Shown: piece after piece, positions 35,486-44,153 of the stretch
Layout: every line of letters starts with the position of its first letter
Position numbering within the stretch: position 1 is the stretch's first letter
NCBI RefSeq assembly: GCF_048820975.1
Contig: NZ_JBMEUF010000002.1
Coordinates: forward strand, 496,001-560,000
Direction of reading: 5' to 3'
DNA from: Glaciecola sp048820975
Lineage (GTDB): Bacteria; Pseudomonadota; Gammaproteobacteria; Enterobacterales; Alteromonadaceae
DNA length: 64,000 bases
Program-made: the position numbers and the translations under genes
Notes under the pieces: generated by a model
The model's input: the letters and a program-made list of their open reading frames with translations, nothing else
What the model was told of the DNA's origin: nothing
Database searches by the model: none

Positions 35486-38089
35486 CTATGCCTCGTTTGC
35501 GAGGAAGTCATCAGCAAAGCGTTGCAGTACACCGCCCGCTTCGTAAATAGACACCTCTTCCTGGGTATCAAGCCTGCAGTCAACTTTCACCTTAAGCTGT
35601 TCACCATTTGCTTTGTTAATCAATAAGCTTAGCTCTGCACTAGGTGAGCAATCACCTTGAACGTCAAAGGTTTCAGTCCCGTCAATACCTAAACTCACGC
35701 GGGTCACGCCCGGTTTAAACTGCAGCGGTAACACGCCCATGCCAATTAAGTTAGTGCGGTGAATTCGCTCAAAACCTTCCGCCACTATGACCTCAACGCC
35801 AGCTAAGCGAACACCTTTAGCGGCCCAGTCGCGTGAAGAGCCTTGGCCGTAGTCAGCACCGGCAACAATAATGAGGGGCTGTTTGCGCTGCATATAGGTT
35901 TCAATGGCTTCCCACATACGCATGTTTTCACCCTCAGGCTCAACACGGGCAAATGAACCTTGCTTCACATTACCGTTTTCATCACGTACCATTTCGTTTT
36001 GCAGTTTAGGGTTGGCAAACGTAGCGCGCTGAGCCGTTAAGTGATCCCCGCGATGAGTAGCGTACGAATTGAAATCTTCTTCAGGCAAGCCCATTTTCGC
36101 TAAATATTCGCCCGCTGCAGAGCTTGCCATAATTGCGTTAGAAGGTGATAAGTGATCAGTAGTGATGTTGTCACCCAATACCGCTAACGGTCGCAAACAA
36201 CTTAAGCTGCGTTTACCCGCTAAAGCACCTTCCCAATAGGGTGGACGGCGAATATACGTGCTCATTTCACGCCAGTCATAAAGTGGGCTACCTAGGCTTT
36301 TACCCGCTTCTTTAACGGCGAACATTGGCTCATACACTTTTCTAAATTGCTCTGGTTTTACTGACTTTTTCACCACTGCATTTATTTCTTCGTCAGTTGG
36401 CCAAATGTCTTTTAAAGTAATTGCTTTGCCATCTTTATCAAATCCTAGGGCATCTTTTTCAATATCAAAACGGATGCTACCGGCAATTGCGTAGGCAACA
36501 ACTAACGGCGGTGATGCCAAAAATGCTTGGTCAGCATGTGGGTGAATACGCCCATCAAAATTACGATTACCCGACAATACCGCTGTACTGTATAAATCGC
36601 GCTCGGTAATTTCTTTGGCTATTTTCGGGTCAAGCGCACCACTCATGCCATTACACGAGGTACATGCAAAGGCCACAACACCAAAACCTAGGCTTTCCAA
36701 TTCAGGCAACAGTTCAGCTTCTTCTAAATAAAGTTTCACTGCTTTTGACCCAGGTGCTAAAGATGTTTTCACCCAAGGTTTGCGGGTTAAACCTAATTTA
36801 TTCGCGTTGCGCGCAATAAGCCCTGCTGCAATCATGTTGCGTGGGTTACTGGTATTAGTACAGCTCGTAATTGCCGCAATAATCACTGCGCCATCGGGCA
36901 TTTCGCCATTTGTTGAACCGTAGTCGCCAGTAAGGCCACGCTTACTTAAATCACTAGTGGGTAAGCGATTATGCGGGTTAGACGGCCCCGCCATGTTGCG
37001 GCCAATTTCCGATAAATCAAAGCTTAAAGTACGCTCGTATTCAGCGCCTTGCATTTCAGTGGCCCAAAGTCCAGTCTTTTTCGCGTAAGCTTCAACTAGC
37101 TTAACTTGCTCATCACTGCGGCCAGTTAAGGTTAAATAATCAATAGTTTGCTCATCAATATAGAACATAGCTGCGGTTGCCCCGTACTCTGGGGTCATGT
37201 TCGAAATAGTAGCGCGGTCACCTAAAGTAAGGTGTTTCGTGCCTTCGCCATAAAACTCTAAATACGATGACACCACTTTTTCATTGCGTAAAAATTCTGT
37301 TAGCGCCAGCACTATGTCAGTTGCTGTAATGCCTTCTTTAGGTTTACCGGTAATTTCTACGCCAATAATGTCAGGTAAACGCATGTACGAAGCACGCCCT
37401 AGCATAACGCTTTCAGCTTCAAGCCCACCTACACCAATGGAAATAACCCCTAGTGCATCAACCATTGGGGTGTGGCTGTCAGTACCTACTAAGGTGTCTG
37501 GAAAGGCTACGCCATCACGGGTTTGCACCACCGGCGACATTCTTTCTAAATTAATTTGATGTAAAATACCGTTGCCTTGTGGAATAACATCCACATTTTC
37601 AAAAGCGGTTTTACACCAGTTAATAAAATGAAAGCGGTCTTCATTTCTGCGGTCTTCAATTGCGCGGTTTTTCTCAAATGCATTTTTTTCAAAACCCGCA
37701 TGCTCAACAGCGAGTGAATGGTCAACCACCAACTGTGTAGGCACCACTGGATTTACCTTACTTGGATCACCTCCTTTTAGTGAAATTGCATCACGTAAGC
37801 CTGCTAAATCCACTAGAGCTGTTTGCCCTAAAATATCATGACAAACTACTCGCGCAGGGAACCATGGAAAATCAAGATCACGCTTGCGGTAAATAAGCTG
37901 TTTTAACGCGTCGGTAAGTTGCTCTGGATCGCATTTACGCACTAAGTTTTCCGCTAGCACTTTTGAGGTGTACGGCAGGCTAGCATATGCGCCTGGCTTA
38001 ATTTCATTTACTGCAAGTTCGGTATCAAAGTAATCTAAGCTCACGTTTACATTCGGATCGCTAAACGCTTTTCTGTATAAGTAGTTCAT
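35486..38089 (-). CDS. acnD: Fe/S-dependent 2-methylcitrate dehydratase AcnD
   Basis: AcnD dehydrates 2-methylcitrate to 2-methylaconitate. The 867-residue protein is aconitase-like: PTQLVVDHSLAVEHAG, VGTDSHTPMVDALGVISIGV, the cluster-ligand motif AITSCTNTSNPRNM with VAFACTSCNGMSGAL, and the C-terminal swivel domain with GADYGQGSSRDWAAKGVRLA. Its length matches AcnD and is shorter than AcnA-type fusions with extra segments. The presence of prpF next to it also argues for AcnD rather than a general aconitase. Confidence 0.96.
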   Translation of the reverse strand: MNYLYRKAFSDPNVNVSLDYFDTELAVNEIKPGAYASLPYTSKVLAENLVRKCDPEQLTDALKQLIYRKRDLDFPWFPARVVCHDILGQTALVDLAGLRDAISLKGGDPSKVNPVVPTQLVVDHSLAVEHAGFEKNAFEKNRAIEDRRNEDRFHFINWCKTAFENVDVIPQGNGILHQINLERMSPVVQTRDGVAFPDTLVGTDSHTPMVDALGVISIGVGGLEAESVMLGRASYMRLPDIIGVEITGKPKEGITATDIVLALTEFLRNEKVVSSYLEFYGEGTKHLTLGDRATISNMTPEYGATAAMFYIDEQTIDYLTLTGRSDEQVKLVEAYAKKTGLWATEMQGAEYERTLSFDLSEIGRNMAGPSNPHNRLPTSDLSKRGLTGDYGSTNGEMPDGAVIIAAITSCTNTSNPRNMIAAGLIARNANKLGLTRKPWVKTSLAPGSKAVKLYLEEAELLPELESLGFGVVAFACTSCNGMSGALDPKIAKEITERDLYSTAVLSGNRNFDGRIHPHADQAFLASPPLVVAYAIAGSIRFDIEKDALGFDKDGKAITLKDIWPTDEEINAVVKKSVKPEQFRKVYEPMFAVKEAGKSLGSPLYDWREMSTYIRRPPYWEGALAGKRSLSCLRPLAVLGDNITTDHLSPSNAIMASSAAGEYLAKMGLPEEDFNSYATHRGDHLTAQRATFANPKLQNEMVRDENGNVKQGSFARVEPEGENMRMWEAIETYMQRKQPLIIVAGADYGQGSSRDWAAKGVRLAGVEVIVAEGFERIHRTNLIGMGVLPLQFKPGVTRVSLGIDGTETFDVQGDCSPSAELSLLINKANGEQLKVKVDCRLDTQEEVSIYEAGGVLQRFADDFLANEA

Positions 38090-38119
38090 CAGTATTGCCT
38101 TGTTTATTAACGCTGGCGC

Positions 38120-39244
38120 TTAAGCGCGCTCAGCCATGTCTTCTACACTACGCAAATCTTCACCTGTATAGTCAGCAGATGGGCGAATAATACGGTTGTC
38201 AGCACGCTGTTCCATTACATGCGCTGCCCAGCCGGTTAAACGTGACATAACAAAAATAGGCGTAAATAATTTAGTCGGTATGTTCATGTAGTTATAGGCT
38301 GAAGCATGGAAAAAATCAGCGTTACAGAACAAGCCTTTTTCACGCTTCATTACGGCTTCACAACGAACCGATACTTCGTATAGGTTGTCGTCACCGTATT
38401 CACCCGCTAACTTATGTGACCAGCCTTTAATAATTTCATTACGTGGGTCTGATTCAGAATATATAGCGTGGCCAAAGCCCATAATCTTTTCTTTGCGCTC
38501 AAGCATGCCCATCATTTCTTGCTCAGCATGATCAGGGTTTTTAAAGCGTTCAATCATATCCATAGCAGCCTCGTTTGCGCCGCCATGCAATGGGCCTCGT
38601 AAGGTACCAATAGCGCCGGTAATACAAGAATGCATATCAGATAAGGTAGAGGCGCACACACGAGCGGTAAATGTAGATGCGTTAAATTCATGCTCAGCAT
38701 AAAGAATAAGAGATACATGCATAACTTGCTCATGCAGTGCACTTGGCTTTTTGCCATGTAGTAAATGCAAAAAGTGCGCGCCAATAGAGTCATCATCAGT
38801 GGCTACGTCAATGCGAACGCCTTCGTGCGAGAATTTATACCAGTAACAAATAATACTAGGGAAACACGCAAGCATGCGGTCAGTTACGTCAGACTGCTGG
38901 CTAAACTCAAGTTCCATTTCTAGGTTGCCTAGCATAGAACAAGCGGTACGCATTACATCCATTGGATGCGCGCTTGCAGGAATACGCTCCAATACTTCTT
39001 TCAATGCTTGTGGTAACTCACGCTGAGATTTTAAAAGTGCTTTATAGCTAGCTAACTCGTGTTCGTTTGGCAGTTTACCTTTAAGAATCAAATACGCCAC
39101 TTCTTCAAACTGGCATTTTTCCGCAAGCTCTTTTACGTCGTAACCGCGGTAAGTTAACCCTGAGCCTGAAACCCCTACTGTTGAAAGTGCCGTTTTGCCC
39201 GCTACTTGACCACGTAATCCTGCACCACTTAGTACTTTAGCCAT
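38120..39244 (-). CDS. prpC: 2-methylcitrate synthase PrpC
   Basis: PrpC condenses propionyl-CoA with oxaloacetate to 2-methylcitrate. The 374-residue citrate-synthase-fold protein has LTYRGYDVKELAEKCQFEEV, GPLHGGANEAAMDMIERF and IMGFGHAIYSESDPRNEIIK. The short length and operon position favour methylcitrate synthase over the hexameric type II citrate synthase. GGAG precedes the ATG. It lies between prpB and acnD. Confidence 0.95.
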   Translation of the reverse strand: MAKVLSGAGLRGQVAGKTALSTVGVSGSGLTYRGYDVKELAEKCQFEEVAYLILKGKLPNEHELASYKALLKSQRELPQALKEVLERIPASAHPMDVMRTACSMLGNLEMELEFSQQSDVTDRMLACFPSIICYWYKFSHEGVRIDVATDDDSIGAHFLHLLHGKKPSALHEQVMHVSLILYAEHEFNASTFTARVCASTLSDMHSCITGAIGTLRGPLHGGANEAAMDMIERFKNPDHAEQEMMGMLERKEKIMGFGHAIYSESDPRNEIIKGWSHKLAGEYGDDNLYEVSVRCEAVMKREKGLFCNADFFHASAYNYMNIPTKLFTPIFVMSRLTGWAAHVMEQRADNRIIRPSADYTGEDLRSVEDMAERA

Positions 39245-39295
39245 TTTATGTCTCCAATTCTGTTATGTGTGAATATATTCTGTCGTTAGGTCTTT

Positions 39296-40171
39296 CTAGT
39301 CTTTGTCTTTTGCGAACAAGGCATCTAATTTTTGTTCGTAATCGTGGTAACCCAGGTAGTCATACAAATCCATACGCGTTTGCATGGTGTCAACTACGGC
39401 TTTTTGATCACCATCTTTTAAGATGTGCTGATACACATTTTCTGCAGCTTTATTCATTGCTCTAAAGGCGCTTAGTGGATAAAGCACCATGGCTGCGCCC
39501 CACTCACCTAATTCCGCTTTGTTCCATAATTCTGTTTGGCCAAACTCAGTGATATTAGCCAAAATAGGCACATTAAGCGCCTGACTAAACGCTTCATAAT
39601 GAGCTTGGGTTTTTATCGCTTCTGCGAAAATGCCATCGGCACCTGCTTCTACATAGGCTTTCGCACGCTCAATGGCTTTATCTAGACCTTCTTGTGCAAA
39701 TGCGTCAGTGCGCGCCATAATGAAAAAGTCAGGATCGGTACGCGCATCTACTGCGGCCTTAATGCGGTCAACCATTTCTTCTGTGCTTACAATTTCTTTA
39801 TTTGGGCGATGTCCACAGCGCTTTTGCGCTACTTGGTCTTCCATATGCACTGCCGCTGCGCCCGCTTTTTCCATATCACGAATTGTTTTTGCAATATTGA
39901 AAGCACCGCCCCAACCTGTGTCAATATCAACGAGTAAAGGTAGGTCGCAAGCACTGGTAATGCGCTGAACATCAACTATTACATCATTTAAAGATGTCAT
40001 GCCTAAGTCAGGCAATCCATAAGATGCATTGGCCACGCCGCCGCCCGATAAATAAATAGCTTGATGACCTATTTCTTTCGCCATCATGGCGCTGTAGGCA
40101 TTAATGGTGCCTACTATTTGTAAGGGCTGGTTGTTGCGTAATGCTTGTCTAAATTTTTTGCCTGCACTCAT
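39296..40171 (-). CDS. prpB: 2-methylisocitrate lyase PrpB
   Basis: PrpB splits 2-methylisocitrate to pyruvate and succinate. The 291-residue protein has the isocitrate-lyase-superfamily motifs AIYLSGGGVANASYGLPDLG, LLVDIDTGWGGAFNIAKTI, the catalytic loop AQKRCGHRPNKEIVS with its Cys, and FIMARTDAFAQEGLDKAI. Its ATG overlaps the stop of the regulator gene by ATGA, so the regulator and prpB are translationally coupled. Confidence 0.96.
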   Translation of the reverse strand: MSAGKKFRQALRNNQPLQIVGTINAYSAMMAKEIGHQAIYLSGGGVANASYGLPDLGMTSLNDVIVDVQRITSACDLPLLVDIDTGWGGAFNIAKTIRDMEKAGAAAVHMEDQVAQKRCGHRPNKEIVSTEEMVDRIKAAVDARTDPDFFIMARTDAFAQEGLDKAIERAKAYVEAGADGIFAEAIKTQAHYEAFSQALNVPILANITEFGQTELWNKAELGEWGAAMVLYPLSAFRAMNKAAENVYQHILKDGDQKAVVDTMQTRMDLYDYLGYHDYEQKLDALFAKDKD

Positions 40172-40836
40172 AAGTTTATGGTCCTTAGTTTGTGTTCAAT
40201 GTTATTTCTTGAATAAGCAATGTGCCGGCGCATAAGCATTTCGGCTAGTTCTTCATCGCGGTTGGCTATTGCTTTTACTATATTTTGATGTTCTTCAAAG
40301 GCGGTAGTTACACGGGGGCCGGCCATACCTAACTGCACTCGATACATGCGTACCAAGTGATAAATATTATTCATTAGCATGCTAATAAGGTGCTGGTTGT
40401 GGCTACCTAGTACAATGCGGTAGTGAAAATCTACATCGCCTGCTTCTTGGTAATACGATTGAGAGTCTTTTACTTTCTCAAAATGGCGGCGAAGTAAATC
40501 GCTAAGGGTATCTATTTCGGATTGGCTCATATGTTTAGCCGCCAAGCGAGCAGCCATACCTTCTAGTGATTCACGCACTTGGTATAACTGTATTAATCCA
40601 TTATGGCTTAAGGTAACTACGTTGGCGCCTACGTTTGCTTTGCGTTCAACTAAGTTAACATTCTCAAGCCTATTAATAGACTCACGAATAATCGCGCGGC
40701 TAACTTGATATTTAGTCGACAATTCAGATTCAACTAATTTACTCCCTGACGCAATTTCACCCTCTACAATATCTTTACGCAAGGCGATGAATGTCTTGTC
40801 TGCAGAGGTAATGGGCGTTTCGAGCATAGGAGTCAT
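40168..40836 (-). CDS. GntR-family (FCD) regulator of the prp operon
   Basis: The 222-residue protein has an N-terminal winged helix with recognition region LSTKYQVSRAIIRESINRLE. A C-terminal all-helical FCD domain (about 90-215) follows, with Asp and His residues (DVDFHYRIVLGSHN, RRHIAYS) that usually bind metal near the effector site. It leads the prp operon and overlaps prpB by 4 bases. The effector is probably a cycle intermediate, by analogy with other prp regulators. Two TTGTCGACAA palindromes upstream are its likely targets. Most enterobacteria use an unrelated Fis-type PrpR instead. Confidence 0.9.
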   Translation of the reverse strand: MTPMLETPITSADKTFIALRKDIVEGEIASGSKLVESELSTKYQVSRAIIRESINRLENVNLVERKANVGANVVTLSHNGLIQLYQVRESLEGMAARLAAKHMSQSEIDTLSDLLRRHFEKVKDSQSYYQEAGDVDFHYRIVLGSHNQHLISMLMNNIYHLVRMYRVQLGMAGPRVTTAFEEHQNIVKAIANRDEELAEMLMRRHIAYSRNNIEHKLRTINL

Positions 40837-40866
40837 AGCTTTACCTGATTCGTTGAATGAGTAAAG

Positions 40867-40895
40867 AATATAGCCCCTTTGTCGACAATTATCAA
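40867..40895 (-). promoter_or_regulatory. prp operon promoter with operator in the spacer
   Basis: On the minus strand a -35 TTGATA (40895-40890), exactly 17 bases and a -10 TATATT (40872-40867) form a near-consensus sigma-70 promoter, 31 bases before the regulator ATG at 40836. The perfect 10-bp palindrome TTGTCGACAA (40879-40888) lies inside the spacer, where a bound GntR protein would block RNA polymerase. Binding is inferred. Confidence 0.82.
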
Positions 40896-40940
40896 ATAAT
40901 AAGGGTGAATTTGCCCTAATACTTCTGGGTTATATAGATA

Positions 40941-40950
40941 TTGTCGACAA
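40941..40950. promoter_or_regulatory. Second TTGTCGACAA operator
   Basis: A second exact copy of the palindrome lies 62 bp upstream of the first, close to six helical turns, so two dimers would sit on the same face of the DNA. Both copies are in the 432-bp gap between the regulator and the plus-strand lipoprotein gene at 41269, and the second could also affect that gene. Confidence 0.7.
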
Positions 40951-41268
40951 CTTGGTGTTCGGAGAATTTATCGTGAGGCGGCCTCTACATATGCAAGGGC
41001 CGCAAGTAAAAGTGGGTTATTCGTTTGATTCGCTAGGCGATTTAAATTTTCATTTCTTTTAAACCAAATTCAAAAAAGCCGCGACTTATTTAATGAATAC
41101 ACTAAATTTTGCTTTTTTTGACCAAGTACGCTTAAAGACTAAAAGTATAAGCCATTGAAAATAAAGCCATAATTAATTGGCATTGAAATTGATACTACGT
41201 AGTCAAACTGGCTTGTAAGTACAAGCTAATCAACTAAATTAAAAATAGTTACGCACAAGGATCTAATT

Positions 41269-41949
41269 ATGACACGCCATGTTAAAACACCTGTTTTTTT
41301 GTTCATTACCGTATTTTTAAGCGCAATAATGTTAAGTGGTTGCATCATTCATGTAGGTGCAAGTACTGCTAAAGCCGATTATCAAATAGGGGATGACTAC
41401 TCTACCGTTAATAAATCGCTCACCATTGATGAAGGCAAAACCGTGGGAGATGTGTCGGCTGTAAACGGAAGCCTTACAGTTAAAGACAATGTAAGTGCTG
41501 AAGACATTTCTGGCGTTAACGGTAGCGTCAGTATTGGTAAAAATGTTTTTGCGGAATCTGCTACTACCGTTAATGGTAGGTTGCGAGCACAGTCTAACTT
41601 TGTGGTAGCTGAAAATGTAAGTTCAGTGAACGGCGGTATTTTCTTAAATCCTAATAGCACTGTGGGCGGAAAGCTTGAAACGGTAAATGGCCAAATAGAT
41701 TTAGACGGCGTACATGTTAAAAAAGACATTGTAAGCGTTAGCGGAAACATTCACTTAAGCGGCAACACGCATGTAGAAGGCAATATTGTATATCAGTGGA
41801 ATAAGGGAAACTCCAATTACAACAATCGCCTGCCACTACTTAAGATTAGTGAAAGCGTGAAGCTTGATGGAAATATAATATTAGAAAGACCGGTAGATCT
41901 GGTATTGAAAGATGAAAGTTTAAACAGCAAAGTTATTCGTAATTATTAA
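41269..41949 (+). CDS. Lipoprotein with bactofilin-like beta-solenoid repeats
   Basis: The 226-residue protein has a lipoprotein signal peptide with lipobox LSGC (Cys25). From about residue 43 to 170 it is built of 18-19-residue units that begin VNG or a variant (VNKSLT, VNGSLT, VNGSVS, VNGRLR, VNGGIF, VNGQID, VSGNIH), each the length of one turn of a right-handed beta-helix. The pattern resembles polymer-forming bactofilin-like domains. The mature protein begins CIIHVG, so outer-membrane sorting is likely. It is transcribed away from gntR and ends at a strong terminator. Its function, and any link with propionate metabolism, are unknown. Confidence 0.8.
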   Translation: MTRHVKTPVFLFITVFLSAIMLSGCIIHVGASTAKADYQIGDDYSTVNKSLTIDEGKTVGDVSAVNGSLTVKDNVSAEDISGVNGSVSIGKNVFAESATTVNGRLRAQSNFVVAENVSSVNGGIFLNPNSTVGGKLETVNGQIDLDGVHVKKDIVSVSGNIHLSGNTHVEGNIVYQWNKGNSNYNNRLPLLKISESVKLDGNIILERPVDLVLKDESLNSKVIRNY

Positions 41950-41988
41950 TTTACTCAGTTTGGACTAGCTCCCTAGTCTATTGTCGTT

Positions 41989-42029
41989 GCAGCAACGGCA
42001 CAAAATATTGTGCCCGCGCTGCTTTTTTT
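41989..42029 (+). terminator. Strong intrinsic terminator after the solenoid lipoprotein
   Basis: Outer GCAGC/GCTGC and inner GGCACAA/TTGTGCC arms form one long hairpin followed by seven T residues (42023-42029). It ends the plus-strand lipoprotein transcript just before the convergent prpE stop at 42035. Confidence 0.9.
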
Positions 42030-42034
42030 ATTTC

Positions 42035-43927
42035 CTATGGGCTAACCAAGTCTTTACTTAGCATTATGTCTTTGATTTCTTGAATACTTGCTGGATCATC
42101 AATAGTTGACGGAATAACGAAATCTTGATTATCAGCAATTTGTCTTAGTAACTTACGAAGTATTTTGCCTGACCGCGTTTTAGGAAGGCGTTTTACAATT
42201 ACCGTTCGCTTAAAGCACGCAACCGCACCAATGGCTTTTCGCACCATACCTGCCACTTCATTTTGTAGGTCATTTTCGCTAATTTCAATACCATCTTTTA
42301 GCAGTACTAAGCCTACCGGCACTTGGCCTTTTAAGCTATCTTGAATACCTATTACGCTGCACTCCGCAACTGCGGGGTGTGATGCTAGCACTTCTTCCAT
42401 TTCACCCGTTGATAAACGATGGCCGGCCACGTTAATTACATCGTCTGTTCTACCCATAACAAATAGGTAGCCATCTTCATCAATGTATCCTCCATCACCC
42501 GAGCTATAGTAGCCGGGGTATTCGCTCAAATACCCTTCGTTGTAACGCTCAAAGTCGCCCCAAATTGTGGCTAAGCAACTTGGCGGCAAAGGTAATTTCA
42601 AAGCAATTGCGCCTTGTGTGTTGGCAGGAAGCGGATTTCCTGCACCATCAAGAATTTGTACATTAAAGCCCGGTACAGGCTTAGTTGATGAGCCAGGCTT
42701 GGTGGGTAAATTTCCAAGCCCTACCAAATTTGCGCAAATTGCCCAACCTGTTTCAGTTTGCCACCAATGATCAACCACCGGCTTACCCGTTTTTTCAACC
42801 GTCCATTCGTAGGTAGGCGGGTCTAGCCGTTCACCCGCCATAAATACAGTTTGCAAACTGTCAATGTTGTACTGCTTAAGTAAGTTTGCCTCAGGATCTT
42901 CTTTGCGAATCGCTCTAAACGCGGTGGGTGCAGCAAAAACAGCTTTTACCTTGTATTGTTCAATTACGCGCCAAAATGCGCCAGCGTCAGGGGTTCTAAC
43001 GGGTTTACCTTCATACATTATGGTAGTGCATCCATGTAGTAAGGGTGCATAAACAATGTATGAATGCCCCACTACCCAGCCCACATCTGAAGCTGCCCAA
43101 AATACATCACCTGCTTGCATATTATAAACAGCACTCATGCTGTATTTTAACGCCACAGCGTGCCCCGCGTTATCGCGCACTACACCTTTTGGTTTGCCTG
43201 TAGTGCCAGATGTATACAAAATATATAGTGGGTCTGTACCAGATACTGCCACGCACTCGGCTTGCGGCGCACTTTGTACAGCTTCGCTCCAATCTATGTC
43301 ACGGCCCACTTGCATTGATGCTTGGCATTGCTCTCGTTGCAGCAGAATAACTTTTTCGCATTTATGCGATGCAATTTGAATGGCTTCATCAACCATTGGT
43401 TTATATTCAATAATACGGTTGATTTCAATTCCACAAGACGCCGTTACCAATAAGCTTGGTTTTGCATCATCAATACGTACAGCAAGTTCATTTGCAGAAA
43501 AACCGCCAAATACCACCGAGTGAATCGCGCCTAAGCGAGCAGTGGCAAGCATGGCGATTAAGGCTTCGGTAATCATAGGCATGTAAATAACAACCGTATC
43601 TCCTTTGCTCACGCCCTGCTCACTTAGCAAGCCGGCAAAACTGGCTACTTTGTCGAGTATTTCTTGATAGGTAAATTGCGCTTGCACGCCAGTAACAGGA
43701 GAATCATAAATGACAGCAGTTTGATCACCGCGGCCTTGTTCAACATGGTAGTCAAGTGCCATGTAACATGTATTCATTTGGGCATCGGCGAACCAACGTT
43801 GTATGCCATTTTCGTCGGTTGACAAGATTTCCTCAGGCGCTTTGAACCACGGTAAATCTTTGGCTTTTTCACCCCAGAATAACTCAGGGTTTGCTACCGA
43901 TGCATCGTATTCTTGCTGATAGGACAT
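42035..43927 (-). CDS. prpE: Propionyl-CoA synthetase PrpE
   Basis: PrpE activates propionate to propionyl-CoA through a propionyl-AMP intermediate. The 630-residue ANL-family enzyme has LYILYTSGTTGKPKGVVRDN, WWQTETGWAICANLVGLGNL, SSGDGGYIDEDGYLFVMGRT and the C-terminal catalytic loop KTRSGKILRKLLRQ with the acylatable Lys. ATG at 43927 is favoured over an in-frame GTG three codons earlier because AAGAG is better spaced. It is separated from gntR-prpBC-acnD-prpF by the opposite-strand lipoprotein gene. No TTGTCGACAA was seen upstream, so it may be controlled differently. Confidence 0.95.
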   Translation of the reverse strand: MSYQQEYDASVANPELFWGEKAKDLPWFKAPEEILSTDENGIQRWFADAQMNTCYMALDYHVEQGRGDQTAVIYDSPVTGVQAQFTYQEILDKVASFAGLLSEQGVSKGDTVVIYMPMITEALIAMLATARLGAIHSVVFGGFSANELAVRIDDAKPSLLVTASCGIEINRIIEYKPMVDEAIQIASHKCEKVILLQREQCQASMQVGRDIDWSEAVQSAPQAECVAVSGTDPLYILYTSGTTGKPKGVVRDNAGHAVALKYSMSAVYNMQAGDVFWAASDVGWVVGHSYIVYAPLLHGCTTIMYEGKPVRTPDAGAFWRVIEQYKVKAVFAAPTAFRAIRKEDPEANLLKQYNIDSLQTVFMAGERLDPPTYEWTVEKTGKPVVDHWWQTETGWAICANLVGLGNLPTKPGSSTKPVPGFNVQILDGAGNPLPANTQGAIALKLPLPPSCLATIWGDFERYNEGYLSEYPGYYSSGDGGYIDEDGYLFVMGRTDDVINVAGHRLSTGEMEEVLASHPAVAECSVIGIQDSLKGQVPVGLVLLKDGIEISENDLQNEVAGMVRKAIGAVACFKRTVIVKRLPKTRSGKILRKLLRQIADNQDFVIPSTIDDPASIQEIKDIMLSKDLVSP

Positions 43928-44153
43928 AATTTTCACGCTCTTTTGCTAAGTAAAATGTGCTCGCACATAAAGTTAAAAACAAGCCCTGCTTGGCGCTAAA
44001 TTCACGCTTCCAGGAAGTTTATTAACTTGTTAATTGAGTTAACTTACTTATTACAATAGAACATTTTTGTTTGGTGCGTTATGCGACTTCTGGCGTATTC
44101 ACGTAAAGTCACACCGCATACAATTCAATTACATTATTGATATTAAAGGGGTT

